Shown here in pieces: positions 1 to 6,156 of a stretch of 13,834 nt of DNA; position 1 is the stretch's first letter; each line of letters starts with the position of its first letter. The position numbers were made by a program, and so were the translations under genes. Location: NCBI GenBank assembly GCA_016292705.1, contig JAEDHZ010000019.1, positions 1-13,834 on the forward strand, written 5' to 3'. The DNA is from Clostridiaceae bacterium (GTDB lineage: Bacteria > Bacillota > Clostridia > Oscillospirales > Acutalibacteraceae). Under the pieces are notes generated by a model. The model searched no databases, was not told where the DNA came from, and saw only the letters and a list, made by a program, of their open reading frames with translations.

Positions 1-36
1 CAGCGCAAAGCGCTCCATAGCAAAGCCGTATAGATT

Positions 37-65
37 ATTATATCACAGGTTTTTATGTTTGACAA
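37..65 (-). promoter_or_regulatory. Leftward sigma-A-type promoter reading out of the window
   Basis: On the minus strand a TTGTCA box (60-65) is followed after exactly 17 bp by a perfect TATAAT (37-42). Transcription would start near position 30 and leave the window on the left. An ATG at 18-16 would open a frame reading MERFAL, but the leader would be only about 12 nt and no Shine-Dalgarno sequence is visible, so I do not call a gene there. A 10-bp perfect palindrome, TGAGCGCTCA (78-87), lies just upstream of the -35 box and could be a regulator site. The promoter sits directly behind the stop codon of the CDP-glycerol transferase gene. Confidence 0.55.
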
Positions 66-103
66 TAGCCGGCAAGTTGAGCGCTCACACCGTTTCAACA
101 GCC

Positions 104-1216
104 TCATTTTCCGATAACTGCGTCCGCCACCCTTGCAGCGCTTGAGCAATCAAGGAAGTCAAAGTTCCTTTTCCGGAATTCGGCATTTCTCTCCTCGTCA
201 AATTCATCACGGAGAAGCTCGATAACCTCTTCGGTCGTTTTCGCAATACCGCCGGGAAGACCGGTTTTGTAATCAAAACAGAAGTTTCTGTCCGTTGTAT
301 ATTTTTCCTCATCAAAGGCAAAGAAAACCGTCTTTTTTGAAAGCAGGGAAAAGTCCATACATATTGACGAATAGTCTGTAATCAGCGCATCACAGCCAAG
401 AACAAGCTCACGCACATCGGCGTAATCCGTCACATCAATAACAAACTCCGGCAATAAGGCTTTTTCGTGCACCTGAGGATGAAGCCGGACAAAGAGGACA
501 TACTCTTCTTTGAACTCTTCACAAAAAAGCTCAAAGTCAAAATTTGAAAGCAGGTTTTCGTTTTCCTCTTTGGTGTCCCGGAAGGTGGGCGCATAAAGCA
601 CAGCCTTTTTTCCTTTCAGTTCAGGGAAAAAAAGCTCAAGCTTCTTGCGTGCGCTTTCTGCGTTTCCGCTTTTCAAAAGGTAGTCCGCCCTCGGCGCTCC
701 GAGTGGAAGAACCTGCCCGTATTTCAGCCCGAATGCCTGCGCATAAACAGGTATCACCGCCTTTGCCGAACAGACGGCATAGGTAAGCTTCCGGTTGCAG
801 GCAAGCTCGTTTTTGCGCACATTCTCCGGCTGAGAAATTGCAAGTCCGAACCGCTTGAAAGCCCCCTCTGCGTGCCAGAGCTGGGTGATAACGGCATCCG
901 GCTTGAAATTGCAGAACGCCGCCGGCATGAAGGTGTCGTTGAGGAAAACATACTTTGAGGTTGCAAGCAGACGGCTTTTTCTGAAGAAAAAATCTATTGC
1001 ATGAAAAACATTGCGCACATCCAGGTCGATTTCACGGCGGGAAATGCGCACACATTCAAAGCCCCGGCTTTCAAACTCCCTTGTGACCTCGCCGAGGCTG
1101 TCGTTGAAATTTTCGTTATGCATGGAAATGAACGCTGCACGGTTCTCCCTGAGCGGAAAAATTGCAGCGGCAATGTTGAACAAAAGAGCATATAAGCGGT
1201 AGAAAAAACTCTTCAT
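104..1216 (-). CDS. CDP-glycerol:glycerophosphotransferase family protein (TagB/TagF-like)
   Basis: This 370-residue protein belongs to the family that transfers glycerol-phosphate, or in some members ribitol-phosphate, from a CDP-alditol to a growing teichoic-acid-type polymer at the inner face of the membrane. Family hallmarks are visible in order: QLWHAEGAFKRFG (residues ~112-124, the histidine region near the active site), LYAPTFR (~207-213), VRLHP (~243-247) and ITDYSSICMDF (~279-289, the CDP-binding serine/aspartate motif). Residues 8-22 are hydrophobic and may help membrane association. The start ATG has AAAGGT upstream with a good spacing, and this site overlaps the TAA stop of the upstream glycosyltransferase, so the two genes are 10 nt apart and surely co-transcribed. 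It is the last gene of the operon. The exact alditol and polymer cannot be read from sequence. Family assignment is firm; the TagB versus TagF role is not. Confidence 0.9.
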   Translation of the reverse strand: MKSFFYRLYALLFNIAAAIFPLRENRAAFISMHNENFNDSLGEVTREFESRGFECVRISRREIDLDVRNVFHAIDFFFRKSRLLATSKYVFLNDTFMPAAFCNFKPDAVITQLWHAEGAFKRFGLAISQPENVRKNELACNRKLTYAVCSAKAVIPVYAQAFGLKYGQVLPLGAPRADYLLKSGNAESARKKLELFFPELKGKKAVLYAPTFRDTKEENENLLSNFDFELFCEEFKEEYVLFVRLHPQVHEKALLPEFVIDVTDYADVRELVLGCDALITDYSSICMDFSLLSKKTVFFAFDEEKYTTDRNFCFDYKTGLPGGIAKTTEEVIELLRDEFDEERNAEFRKRNFDFLDCSSAARVADAVIGK

Positions 1217-1226
1217 AGAAATACCT

Positions 1227-2006
1227 TTACCAGATTCTGATTCCCCACTTCAGGAAATAGGAAATTATTGAACGGATGTGGATGGCAAAGAGCTTTTTGT
1301 TGCGTTTGCTTTCACGCTCCCAAAGGTGGGTAACCTCTGCCATCGGATAAAAAAGTGCCTTATACTTTTTGCTTTCGCTTACCCGCCTTGCAATGTCGCA
1401 GTCCTCAAGATACATGAAGAACCTTTCGTCAAACCCGGAAAGTTCCCTGAATGCTGCGGTACGGAAAAACATGAAGCAGCCTGTTGCGTTGGATATTTCG
1501 CAAACCTCATCGTCAGGGTGGTCAAGCATACAGTATTCAATCATTGTCTTTGAAGGAACGCTGCCTTTATGGAACCAGTGCGAGCCGAGATAGCGGAAAG
1601 TCGGATTGCGCTTTCCGAGCTGCTGAATCTCACCGTTGTCGTATTTAATCTGCGGCGAGAGCAGACCGACATCTTCGTGCCTGTCCGCATAATCGCAAAG
1701 CTCGGAAATTGCATCGGTTTTGAGTATTATATCCGGATTGACAACAACATGATATTTCGACTCAAGCAACGGCAGAACCTTGTTGTGCGCCGCACCGAAG
1801 CCGATGTTTGCGCCGTTTTCAATAACCTTAATCTGCGGAAATTCTGAACGGATGAAATCAGCAGTACCGTCAGAGGATGCGTTGTCAACAATATAGAAAT
1901 CAAGCGAAACACCCTTTGTCTGTTCAAGGATGCTGCTTATTGTTCTTTCAATAATCTTTCTGCTGTTATATGTCACGATGCAGACGGAAACGGTGTAATC
2001 TTTCAT
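1227..2006 (-). CDS. Family 2 glycosyltransferase (rhamnosyltransferase-like)
   Basis: This 259-residue GT-A-fold glycosyltransferase probably adds a sugar from a nucleotide-sugar donor to a cell-surface glycan. The N-terminal motif VSVCIVTYNS (residues ~6-15), IVDNASSDGT (~39-48), NIGFGAAHN (~67-75) and VVNPDI (~88-93) form the nucleotide-sugar site. FFMYLEDCDIARR (~196-208) contains the ED-D motif usual for the catalytic base. This pattern is typical of WbbL-like rhamnosyltransferases, but the donor is not proven. I chose the ATG at 2006-2004 because GGGAG lies 7 nt upstream. An in-frame ATG 30 nt earlier (2036) would add ten residues, MNKSTARENT, without a clear ribosome site. It is the middle gene of the operon, starting 35 nt after the preceding stop and ending 10 nt before the CDP-glycerol transferase. 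Confidence 0.9.
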   Translation of the reverse strand: MKDYTVSVCIVTYNSRKIIERTISSILEQTKGVSLDFYIVDNASSDGTADFIRSEFPQIKVIENGANIGFGAAHNKVLPLLESKYHVVVNPDIILKTDAISELCDYADRHEDVGLLSPQIKYDNGEIQQLGKRNPTFRYLGSHWFHKGSVPSKTMIEYCMLDHPDDEVCEISNATGCFMFFRTAAFRELSGFDERFFMYLEDCDIARRVSESKKYKALFYPMAEVTHLWERESKRNKKLFAIHIRSIISYFLKWGIRIW

Positions 2007-2041
2007 TGTGTTCTCCCTTGCTGTGCTTTTGTTCATGGCTT

Positions 2042-2743
2042 TCAGCGATTAAAAACAATCCGGGCAAAAAGGCGTTTGAGCAGATATCTGCGCCAGAGGA
2101 GCTTTTGCTGAATTGATGTTTTTCCGCCGGTGACATTGTTGCCGTGAATCCGATAATATATAAGAGGCTCATCAATCAATGTAACCTTGCCGTATTTTTC
2201 CCCCATCAGACCTATCCATTGGTCATGCATCGGAATATAGCGGGGAACGGGCATAATCTTTTTGAGAAGACTTCTGTCAAATGCCATGCAGCAGCCCATA
2301 TATGAATTCTTAATTATATTGCGAAAAAAGCCCTTTTTGCTGTTGCGTGTTTTAAAAAACGAATAATCGGTTATACTGAGATTTTCGTCGGTAACATAAG
2401 CGTTATGCAAAACAAGGGTTGCCCCGCTTTCAAACGCTTCGGTAACCCGTTTGACCTTGTTGGGCAACCAGACATCGTCCTGATCGCAGAGAAAAATCCT
2501 GTCCCCTTTGCAATACCGGATTGCATTGACAAAGTTCTGAACAACTCCGCGTCCCTTGCCCTCAACATAAACAATCCTGGTATCCTCCGCCATAAGCGCA
2601 CGGACAATTTTTTCCGTCGGTCCGCCGGGCTTATCATCGGAAACGATAATTTCATCCTCGGACGAAAGCTGCGGCAAGATTGAACGAAGCTGCTCTTCAA
2701 TATATTTTTCGCCTTTATAGGCGGCAAGTGCAACGGAAATCAT
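2042..2743 (-). CDS. Family 2 glycosyltransferase, first gene of the glycan operon
   Basis: This 233-residue GT-A glycosyltransferase begins directly with the catalytic domain: ISVALAAYKGEKYIEEQL (residues ~2-19), IIVSDD (~32-37), then FLCDQDDVWLPNKV (~84-97), the metal-binding DQDD motif typical of rhamnosyl/galactosyltransferases of surface polysaccharides. HDQWIGLM (~173-180) and YYRIHGNNVTG (~196-206) complete the usual C-terminal signature. One odd point: the segment after SDD reads KPGGPTEKI where family members usually have a GSTDxT-like loop, so the donor pocket may differ. GGGGTGA lies 4 nt upstream of the ATG. It is the first gene behind the promoter at 2787-2815 and is followed by the second glycosyltransferase. 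No signal peptide or membrane helix is seen, so it should act at the cytoplasmic face. Confidence 0.9.
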   Translation of the reverse strand: MISVALAAYKGEKYIEEQLRSILPQLSSEDEIIVSDDKPGGPTEKIVRALMAEDTRIVYVEGKGRGVVQNFVNAIRYCKGDRIFLCDQDDVWLPNKVKRVTEAFESGATLVLHNAYVTDENLSITDYSFFKTRNSKKGFFRNIIKNSYMGCCMAFDRSLLKKIMPVPRYIPMHDQWIGLMGEKYGKVTLIDEPLIYYRIHGNNVTGGKTSIQQKLLWRRYLLKRLFARIVFNR

Positions 2744-2786
2744 CAGTTCACCCCGGCTCGGATCATATAATCAGTGTTTATCTGAT

Positions 2787-2815
2787 AGTATATCACTTTT
2801 TGAAAGATTTTACAA
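2787..2815 (-). promoter_or_regulatory. Promoter of the glycan operon
   Basis: On the minus strand, TTGTAA (2810-2815) and TATACT (2787-2792) are separated by 17 bp. The predicted start near 2780 gives a leader of about 37 nt to the ATG at 2743. It lies back to back with the marR promoter, about 110 bp away, and I see no shared operator. Confidence 0.6.
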
Positions 2816-2927
2816 CGGGTTTGTCCGGGTAATGCAATTATGGCAAAGAAATTGTCAGGTTCTGTCGTTTTCAACAAATCCAACAATCACTTTTTAGGCA
2901 CTTTTATCATTTTTAATTCTTTTTCAC

Positions 2928-2956
2928 TTGACATAGTTTTACCGCAGTGATATAGT
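2928..2956 (+). promoter_or_regulatory. Promoter of the marR-ABC transporter operon
   Basis: A perfect TTGACA (2928-2933) and TATAGT (2951-2956) are separated by 17 bp, a strong sigma-A-type promoter. The transcript should start around 2962-2964, which falls inside the first palindromic box. The last base of the -10 box is the first base of that palindrome, so a bound regulator would block RNA polymerase directly. Confidence 0.8.
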
Positions 2957-2992
2957 TAACACTGTTAAATAAAAACTTAACACTGTTAAATA
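2956..2992 (+). promoter_or_regulatory. Tandem palindromic operator, probable MarR binding sites
   Basis: Two identical 16-nt units, TTAACACTGTTAAATA, start at 2956 and 2977. The first 13 bases of each form a palindrome with perfect arms, TTAACA and TGTTAA, around one central base (2956-2968 and 2977-2989). The centre-to-centre distance is 21 bp, two helical turns, so two dimers would sit on the same face of the DNA. The first box covers the transcription start and the second the early leader. MarR-family dimers usually bind palindromes of this kind next to their own gene, so autorepression is the simplest reading. The link to this particular MarR protein is inference from position. Confidence 0.8.
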
Positions 2993-3017
2993 TTTATTTA
3001 TGGAAGGAGGATATGCC

Positions 3018-3500
3018 ATGAACAAAAACGACCTTCTTGCCAACATTGTTTCAACCTTTGCGCTGATTAACCGTGCAGACGCTTTTCAGGCGCTCCAGAA
3101 AAAGCTCAAAGGAGAAAACATTCTGCTCGCCAGACTTTATGAAACCGGCGGAAAAAGCACGCCGGGCGTACTTGCGGAATTTCTTGATGTAACTGCCGCA
3201 AGGGTAACCGCCATCATCCATGCCCTTGAGCACAAAGACCTTGTTGAACGCCTTTCAAGCGGTGCAGACAAAAGGAGGGTTATCGTTCAGATTACCGAAA
3301 AGGGAAAAACGGTTGTTGAAGGAATCCGAACGGAAGCTCTGCGCCATTCGGAAATGCTGATGGAAAAAATCGGCGAAAGCGATACTCATGAATTTCTGCG
3401 TATTATGAATAAGATTATAGAGATTGAAATAAGCGGCGAATTTAATCACCAAAAACCCGCTATTCAGTCCGTGAAAAATGAGGTGAACAATGATGAATAA
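3018..3500 (+). CDS. MarR-family transcriptional regulator
   Basis: This 160-residue protein is a winged-helix regulator of the MarR family. These proteins bind palindromic DNA as dimers and usually release it when a small ligand binds. Helix-turn-helix and wing are clear: TPGVLAEFLDVTAARVTAII (residues ~48-67) followed by HALEHKDLVERLSSGADKRR (~68-87), with the DKRR wing and then VIVQITEKGK. Flanking helices form the dimer interface. I use the ATG at 3018 because AAGGAGG sits 7 nt upstream. An in-frame ATG at 3000 would place that ribosome site inside the coding region. It is the first gene of a three-gene operon, and its end overlaps the start of the next gene by 8 nt, so translation is coupled. 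It probably represses its own operon through the boxes at 2956-2992. The inducing ligand is unknown, though a transported toxic compound is a reasonable guess. Confidence 0.92.
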   Translation: MNKNDLLANIVSTFALINRADAFQALQKKLKGENILLARLYETGGKSTPGVLAEFLDVTAARVTAIIHALEHKDLVERLSSGADKRRVIVQITEKGKTVVEGIRTEALRHSEMLMEKIGESDTHEFLRIMNKIIEIEISGEFNHQKPAIQSVKNEVNNDE

Positions 3501-6153
3501 AACAGCAAAAAGCATCCTTTGTCTTCTGCTTTCGCTCTGCGTTTTGTTTGCCGCCTGCACCCCCTGCCTTGCCGCAGTAAGCTATCCGCAGGGAGTGACA
3601 AACGAAAGCGCAGCCGAAGCCGCCGAAAAAACCGACCGGCTCATTGAATCCGCTGTTTATGAATTTGAAAAAACAAGCCTCACCCACCTTGTTACCGAAA
3701 CGCTTTTTGAAAGTTCAACGCTTTCAAAGCTGCTTTGCGGAATTTACTCGTCCCTTTGGGAAAGCCGTGACACACTTTCAAAGCTCGGCATTGATGTCAC
3801 TCCGGCAGGCGTTGCAAAGCACCTTTCCGATTATCCTTCGGTTGAAGCTCCGCTTTCAAAGGCGCTTGACTGGTCGGAGGACGACCTGAAGAACGCAAAA
3901 TGGAATGTCTATGACAAATATGACTTTGCTTCGGCAATCGCCGCAATGCTCGCCCCGTTCAACGATGTGCTTTACACCGTTTTGTGCGGCGGAACATACA
4001 AGGTCGGGGTCATCCGCATAAACGGCTCAAAGGCTTACGAAACCGGTCTTGTTCCTCTTCTGGAGGCACTCGGCTGTACCTGGAACGAAAGACCGGGAAC
4101 ATTTTATGCCCAGGCGGACGGAAACAAAAACTCAATGGTCTGGGACATCACAATCTCCGTTTTTTCAATGCTTGAGGATGTCCTCAGCCGTCCGGCAATG
4201 AAGCTGAGCGAAATGCTCCCGAATCTTGCTTACTATATTAAAGACGGCGGACTTGAAAGCTCCGTTGACGAACTGCTCAAGCCGTTTTCGCTGCATATCG
4301 GAAACCTTGTTTCCCTGTTTTCCGGCTCGCAGATGCTTTCGCTTCTCATGTTCCTGCAAAGTCCGCAGAAATACACAACAAACTTCAGCGAAAACATCAA
4401 CACCGTCCTTGCGGACATGACGGCGCAAAGCGAAATCAAGCTTGCGGACATTGACCTTGACGTCCTCAAGGCCTGCGGAACTCAGAGCGGCTCAAAGGTC
4501 ACCGCAAATATAGGCGAGAGCTTCACCCTCACCGCAGAATGGCTCATTGACACATTGAAGCTCAACACAGACAAAATTCAGTCCCTCTTAAAAGGCAATG
4601 AAAATATGGAAGCGGTTCTTCCGATGCTTGAAGGTCTCCTCAAGAAGGATACCGGTGAGATTTTCAAAATGCTTGTTACCCTCCTCACAAGCAAAAAAGG
4701 TGAGGAAGTGGATTACGAATGGACACAAAAGGACTTTTCTGCAACTCAGGTTCAGTACACACAAAATCTCGGAAAAGATAAATTTGAGCGTGTGCTCAAA
4801 GGTATTGACAAGGTTATCGGTGAATTCATGATTGAGTTTGCCGGCGGAAAAAGCCTGAAATCAACACTCAGGAATACAATATATTCCGGTGATGTCATTG
4901 CAAAGCTTACAAAATCGCTTTACACAGCCCTTTCGGACGAAAAACTCAGTCAGGCAACTGGTATCCTCGGAATTTCCGTCAGCCCGGATGCCGTTGCCGG
5001 TCATCTGAGAAAGAGCGGACATTTCAGCGCTGCTTCCTACCTTTCAGGCTGTTACAATTGGAAGAGTGTCAACGAAAAAACTTTCTCCGCCTTCTTCAGA
5101 AGCGGAAGCCGCAATGACTTTGAAAGCGCACTGACAGCGGTTCTGATGCCGCTTGAACCTTTGTTTGAAATGCTCTTTGCAAACGGAACGCTGACCGTTC
5201 TCAACGCAATCACAATTCCGGGAACAAACGGCTACAACAGCGCAGTTATTCCCATCCTTGAGGCGCTCGGCTGCCCGGAGAAAAACATCCTCACATTCAA
5301 GCAATACGAAAAATGCAAGGGCAGCAACAAAATCATCGGCGCAGTGCTTTCTCCCGTGCTTGACCTTGTTGACAAAATCTGCGCCAAGCCCGTTTACACA
5401 CTGACAGATATCATTCCGAACCTTGTCTATTTTGTTTCCAACGGTTCGCTTTTCCAATGCGTTGAAAACCTGACAAAACCGCTGTTTTCAATGCTTGAAT
5501 CTTTCGGAATAAGTGTTTCCTCACTCGGCTTTGATTTTGAAGAGCTCAAAAAGACCGATATTCTTGACGAAGTTTCAAAAATGGTTCCTGAAATTGCAAA
5601 GGATACTATCAAGCTCAAAAAGCCCGACCTCAGGTCGCTCGCCTCAATGGGCACGCTTGTCAAAGTCCAAAGCAAACGCACCTATGCCGGAAAGGCCGCC
5701 TCTGTCTATGCCGTCAAATCCGAACAGACTGCTGTTCTTATTACCCTTCTGCGCTATATTATCGGCGCAACAAAGGAGCCGGAAAACACCAAGCTCATCG
5801 GCGCAATAATGACCCCGCAGGAGGGCAGCGACAGCAATATGTTCGCCCAGTATTCATCCGGAATCGGCGACCAGATGGCTTCCCAGACAACGGACGAAAC
5901 AATTGAATGGCTTTATAAGCTGTTCTTCCGGGAAAGAGCGGTTGCCGCAACAACCGAACCGTTTGTCTATGACAAGCCGATAATATATCAAAGCGAAGAA
6001 AAAACCAACAAAGTGACTGTTGCTTTTCCGATAATCCTTGTTGCGGTTGCACTCATTGCTATTGCAATAATCAGGCGCGACAGGATTGAAGCGTATCTTG
6101 AAAACAGAAAGCTCAAAAAAGCCGAAAAAAAAGCAGCTGAGAAGGAGGCGTAA
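3493..6153 (+). CDS. Large membrane-anchored extracytoplasmic protein with internal duplication, function unknown
   Basis: I do not recognise this 886-residue protein. It starts with a signal peptide: a basic start, a hydrophobic core at ~8-21, then AACTPCLAA, which fits signal peptidase I cleavage after CLAA. The FAAC stretch is only a poor lipobox. It ends with one transmembrane helix (~840-860, VTVAFPIILVAVALIAIAII), the basic stop-transfer RRDR and a charged cytoplasmic tail rich in K, E and A. The ~800-residue ectodomain between them consists of two diverged copies of one unit. It is mostly helical by composition, with no enzyme motif I can name. The ATG at 3493 has GAGGTG 7 nt upstream. 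The ATG at 3490 is adjacent but closer than ideal. It overlaps marR by 8 nt and stops 3 bp before the ABC transporter gene, so it probably serves the transporter as an external partner, by analogy with but not similarity to adaptor proteins. That role is inference. Confidence 0.88.
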   Translation: MNKTAKSILCLLLSLCVLFAACTPCLAAVSYPQGVTNESAAEAAEKTDRLIESAVYEFEKTSLTHLVTETLFESSTLSKLLCGIYSSLWESRDTLSKLGIDVTPAGVAKHLSDYPSVEAPLSKALDWSEDDLKNAKWNVYDKYDFASAIAAMLAPFNDVLYTVLCGGTYKVGVIRINGSKAYETGLVPLLEALGCTWNERPGTFYAQADGNKNSMVWDITISVFSMLEDVLSRPAMKLSEMLPNLAYYIKDGGLESSVDELLKPFSLHIGNLVSLFSGSQMLSLLMFLQSPQKYTTNFSENINTVLADMTAQSEIKLADIDLDVLKACGTQSGSKVTANIGESFTLTAEWLIDTLKLNTDKIQSLLKGNENMEAVLPMLEGLLKKDTGEIFKMLVTLLTSKKGEEVDYEWTQKDFSATQVQYTQNLGKDKFERVLKGIDKVIGEFMIEFAGGKSLKSTLRNTIYSGDVIAKLTKSLYTALSDEKLSQATGILGISVSPDAVAGHLRKSGHFSAASYLSGCYNWKSVNEKTFSAFFRSGSRNDFESALTAVLMPLEPLFEMLFANGTLTVLNAITIPGTNGYNSAVIPILEALGCPEKNILTFKQYEKCKGSNKIIGAVLSPVLDLVDKICAKPVYTLTDIIPNLVYFVSNGSLFQCVENLTKPLFSMLESFGISVSSLGFDFEELKKTDILDEVSKMVPEIAKDTIKLKKPDLRSLASMGTLVKVQSKRTYAGKAASVYAVKSEQTAVLITLLRYIIGATKEPENTKLIGAIMTPQEGSDSNMFAQYSSGIGDQMASQTTDETIEWLYKLFFRERAVAATTEPFVYDKPIIYQSEEKTNKVTVAFPIILVAVALIAIAIIRRDRIEAYLENRKLKKAEKKAAEKEA
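3688..5823 (+). repeat. Tandem protein-level duplication of a ~330-residue ectodomain unit
   Basis: Two copies can be aligned by eye at residues ~66-399 (nt 3688-4689) and ~455-777 (nt 4855-5823), offset by about 390-400 residues. Matching landmarks in order are: LGIDVTPAGVAKHL with LGISVSPDAVAGHL; YDFASAIAAMLAPFNDVLYTVL with NDFESALTAVLMPLEPLFEMLF; GLVPLLEALGC with AVIPILEALGC; SEMLPNLAYYIKDGGLESSV with TDIIPNLVYFVSNGSLFQCV; LLKPFSLHIG with LTKPLFSMLE; and IKLADIDLDVLKACGT with IKLKKPDLRSLASMGT. The DNA copies have diverged, so this is an old duplication. The cysteine of LEALGC is kept in both copies. Confidence 0.85.
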
Positions 6154-6156
6154 GAA

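Noticed and set aside
59..64. Plus-strand TTGACA as a rightward promoter
   Set aside because: No -10 hexamer occurs at a suitable distance and there is no plus-strand gene behind it; the minus-strand reading has both boxes.
85..321. Minus-strand 78-residue open frame
   Set aside because: It lies in another frame of the CDP-glycerol transferase gene, has basic low-complexity composition and no ribosome site or family motif.
3490..3560. Lipoprotein signal in the large unknown protein
   Set aside because: The FAAC sequence has F at the -3 position, where lipoboxes usually have L, V or I, and the protein already has a C-terminal membrane helix; signal peptidase I cleavage after CLAA fits better.
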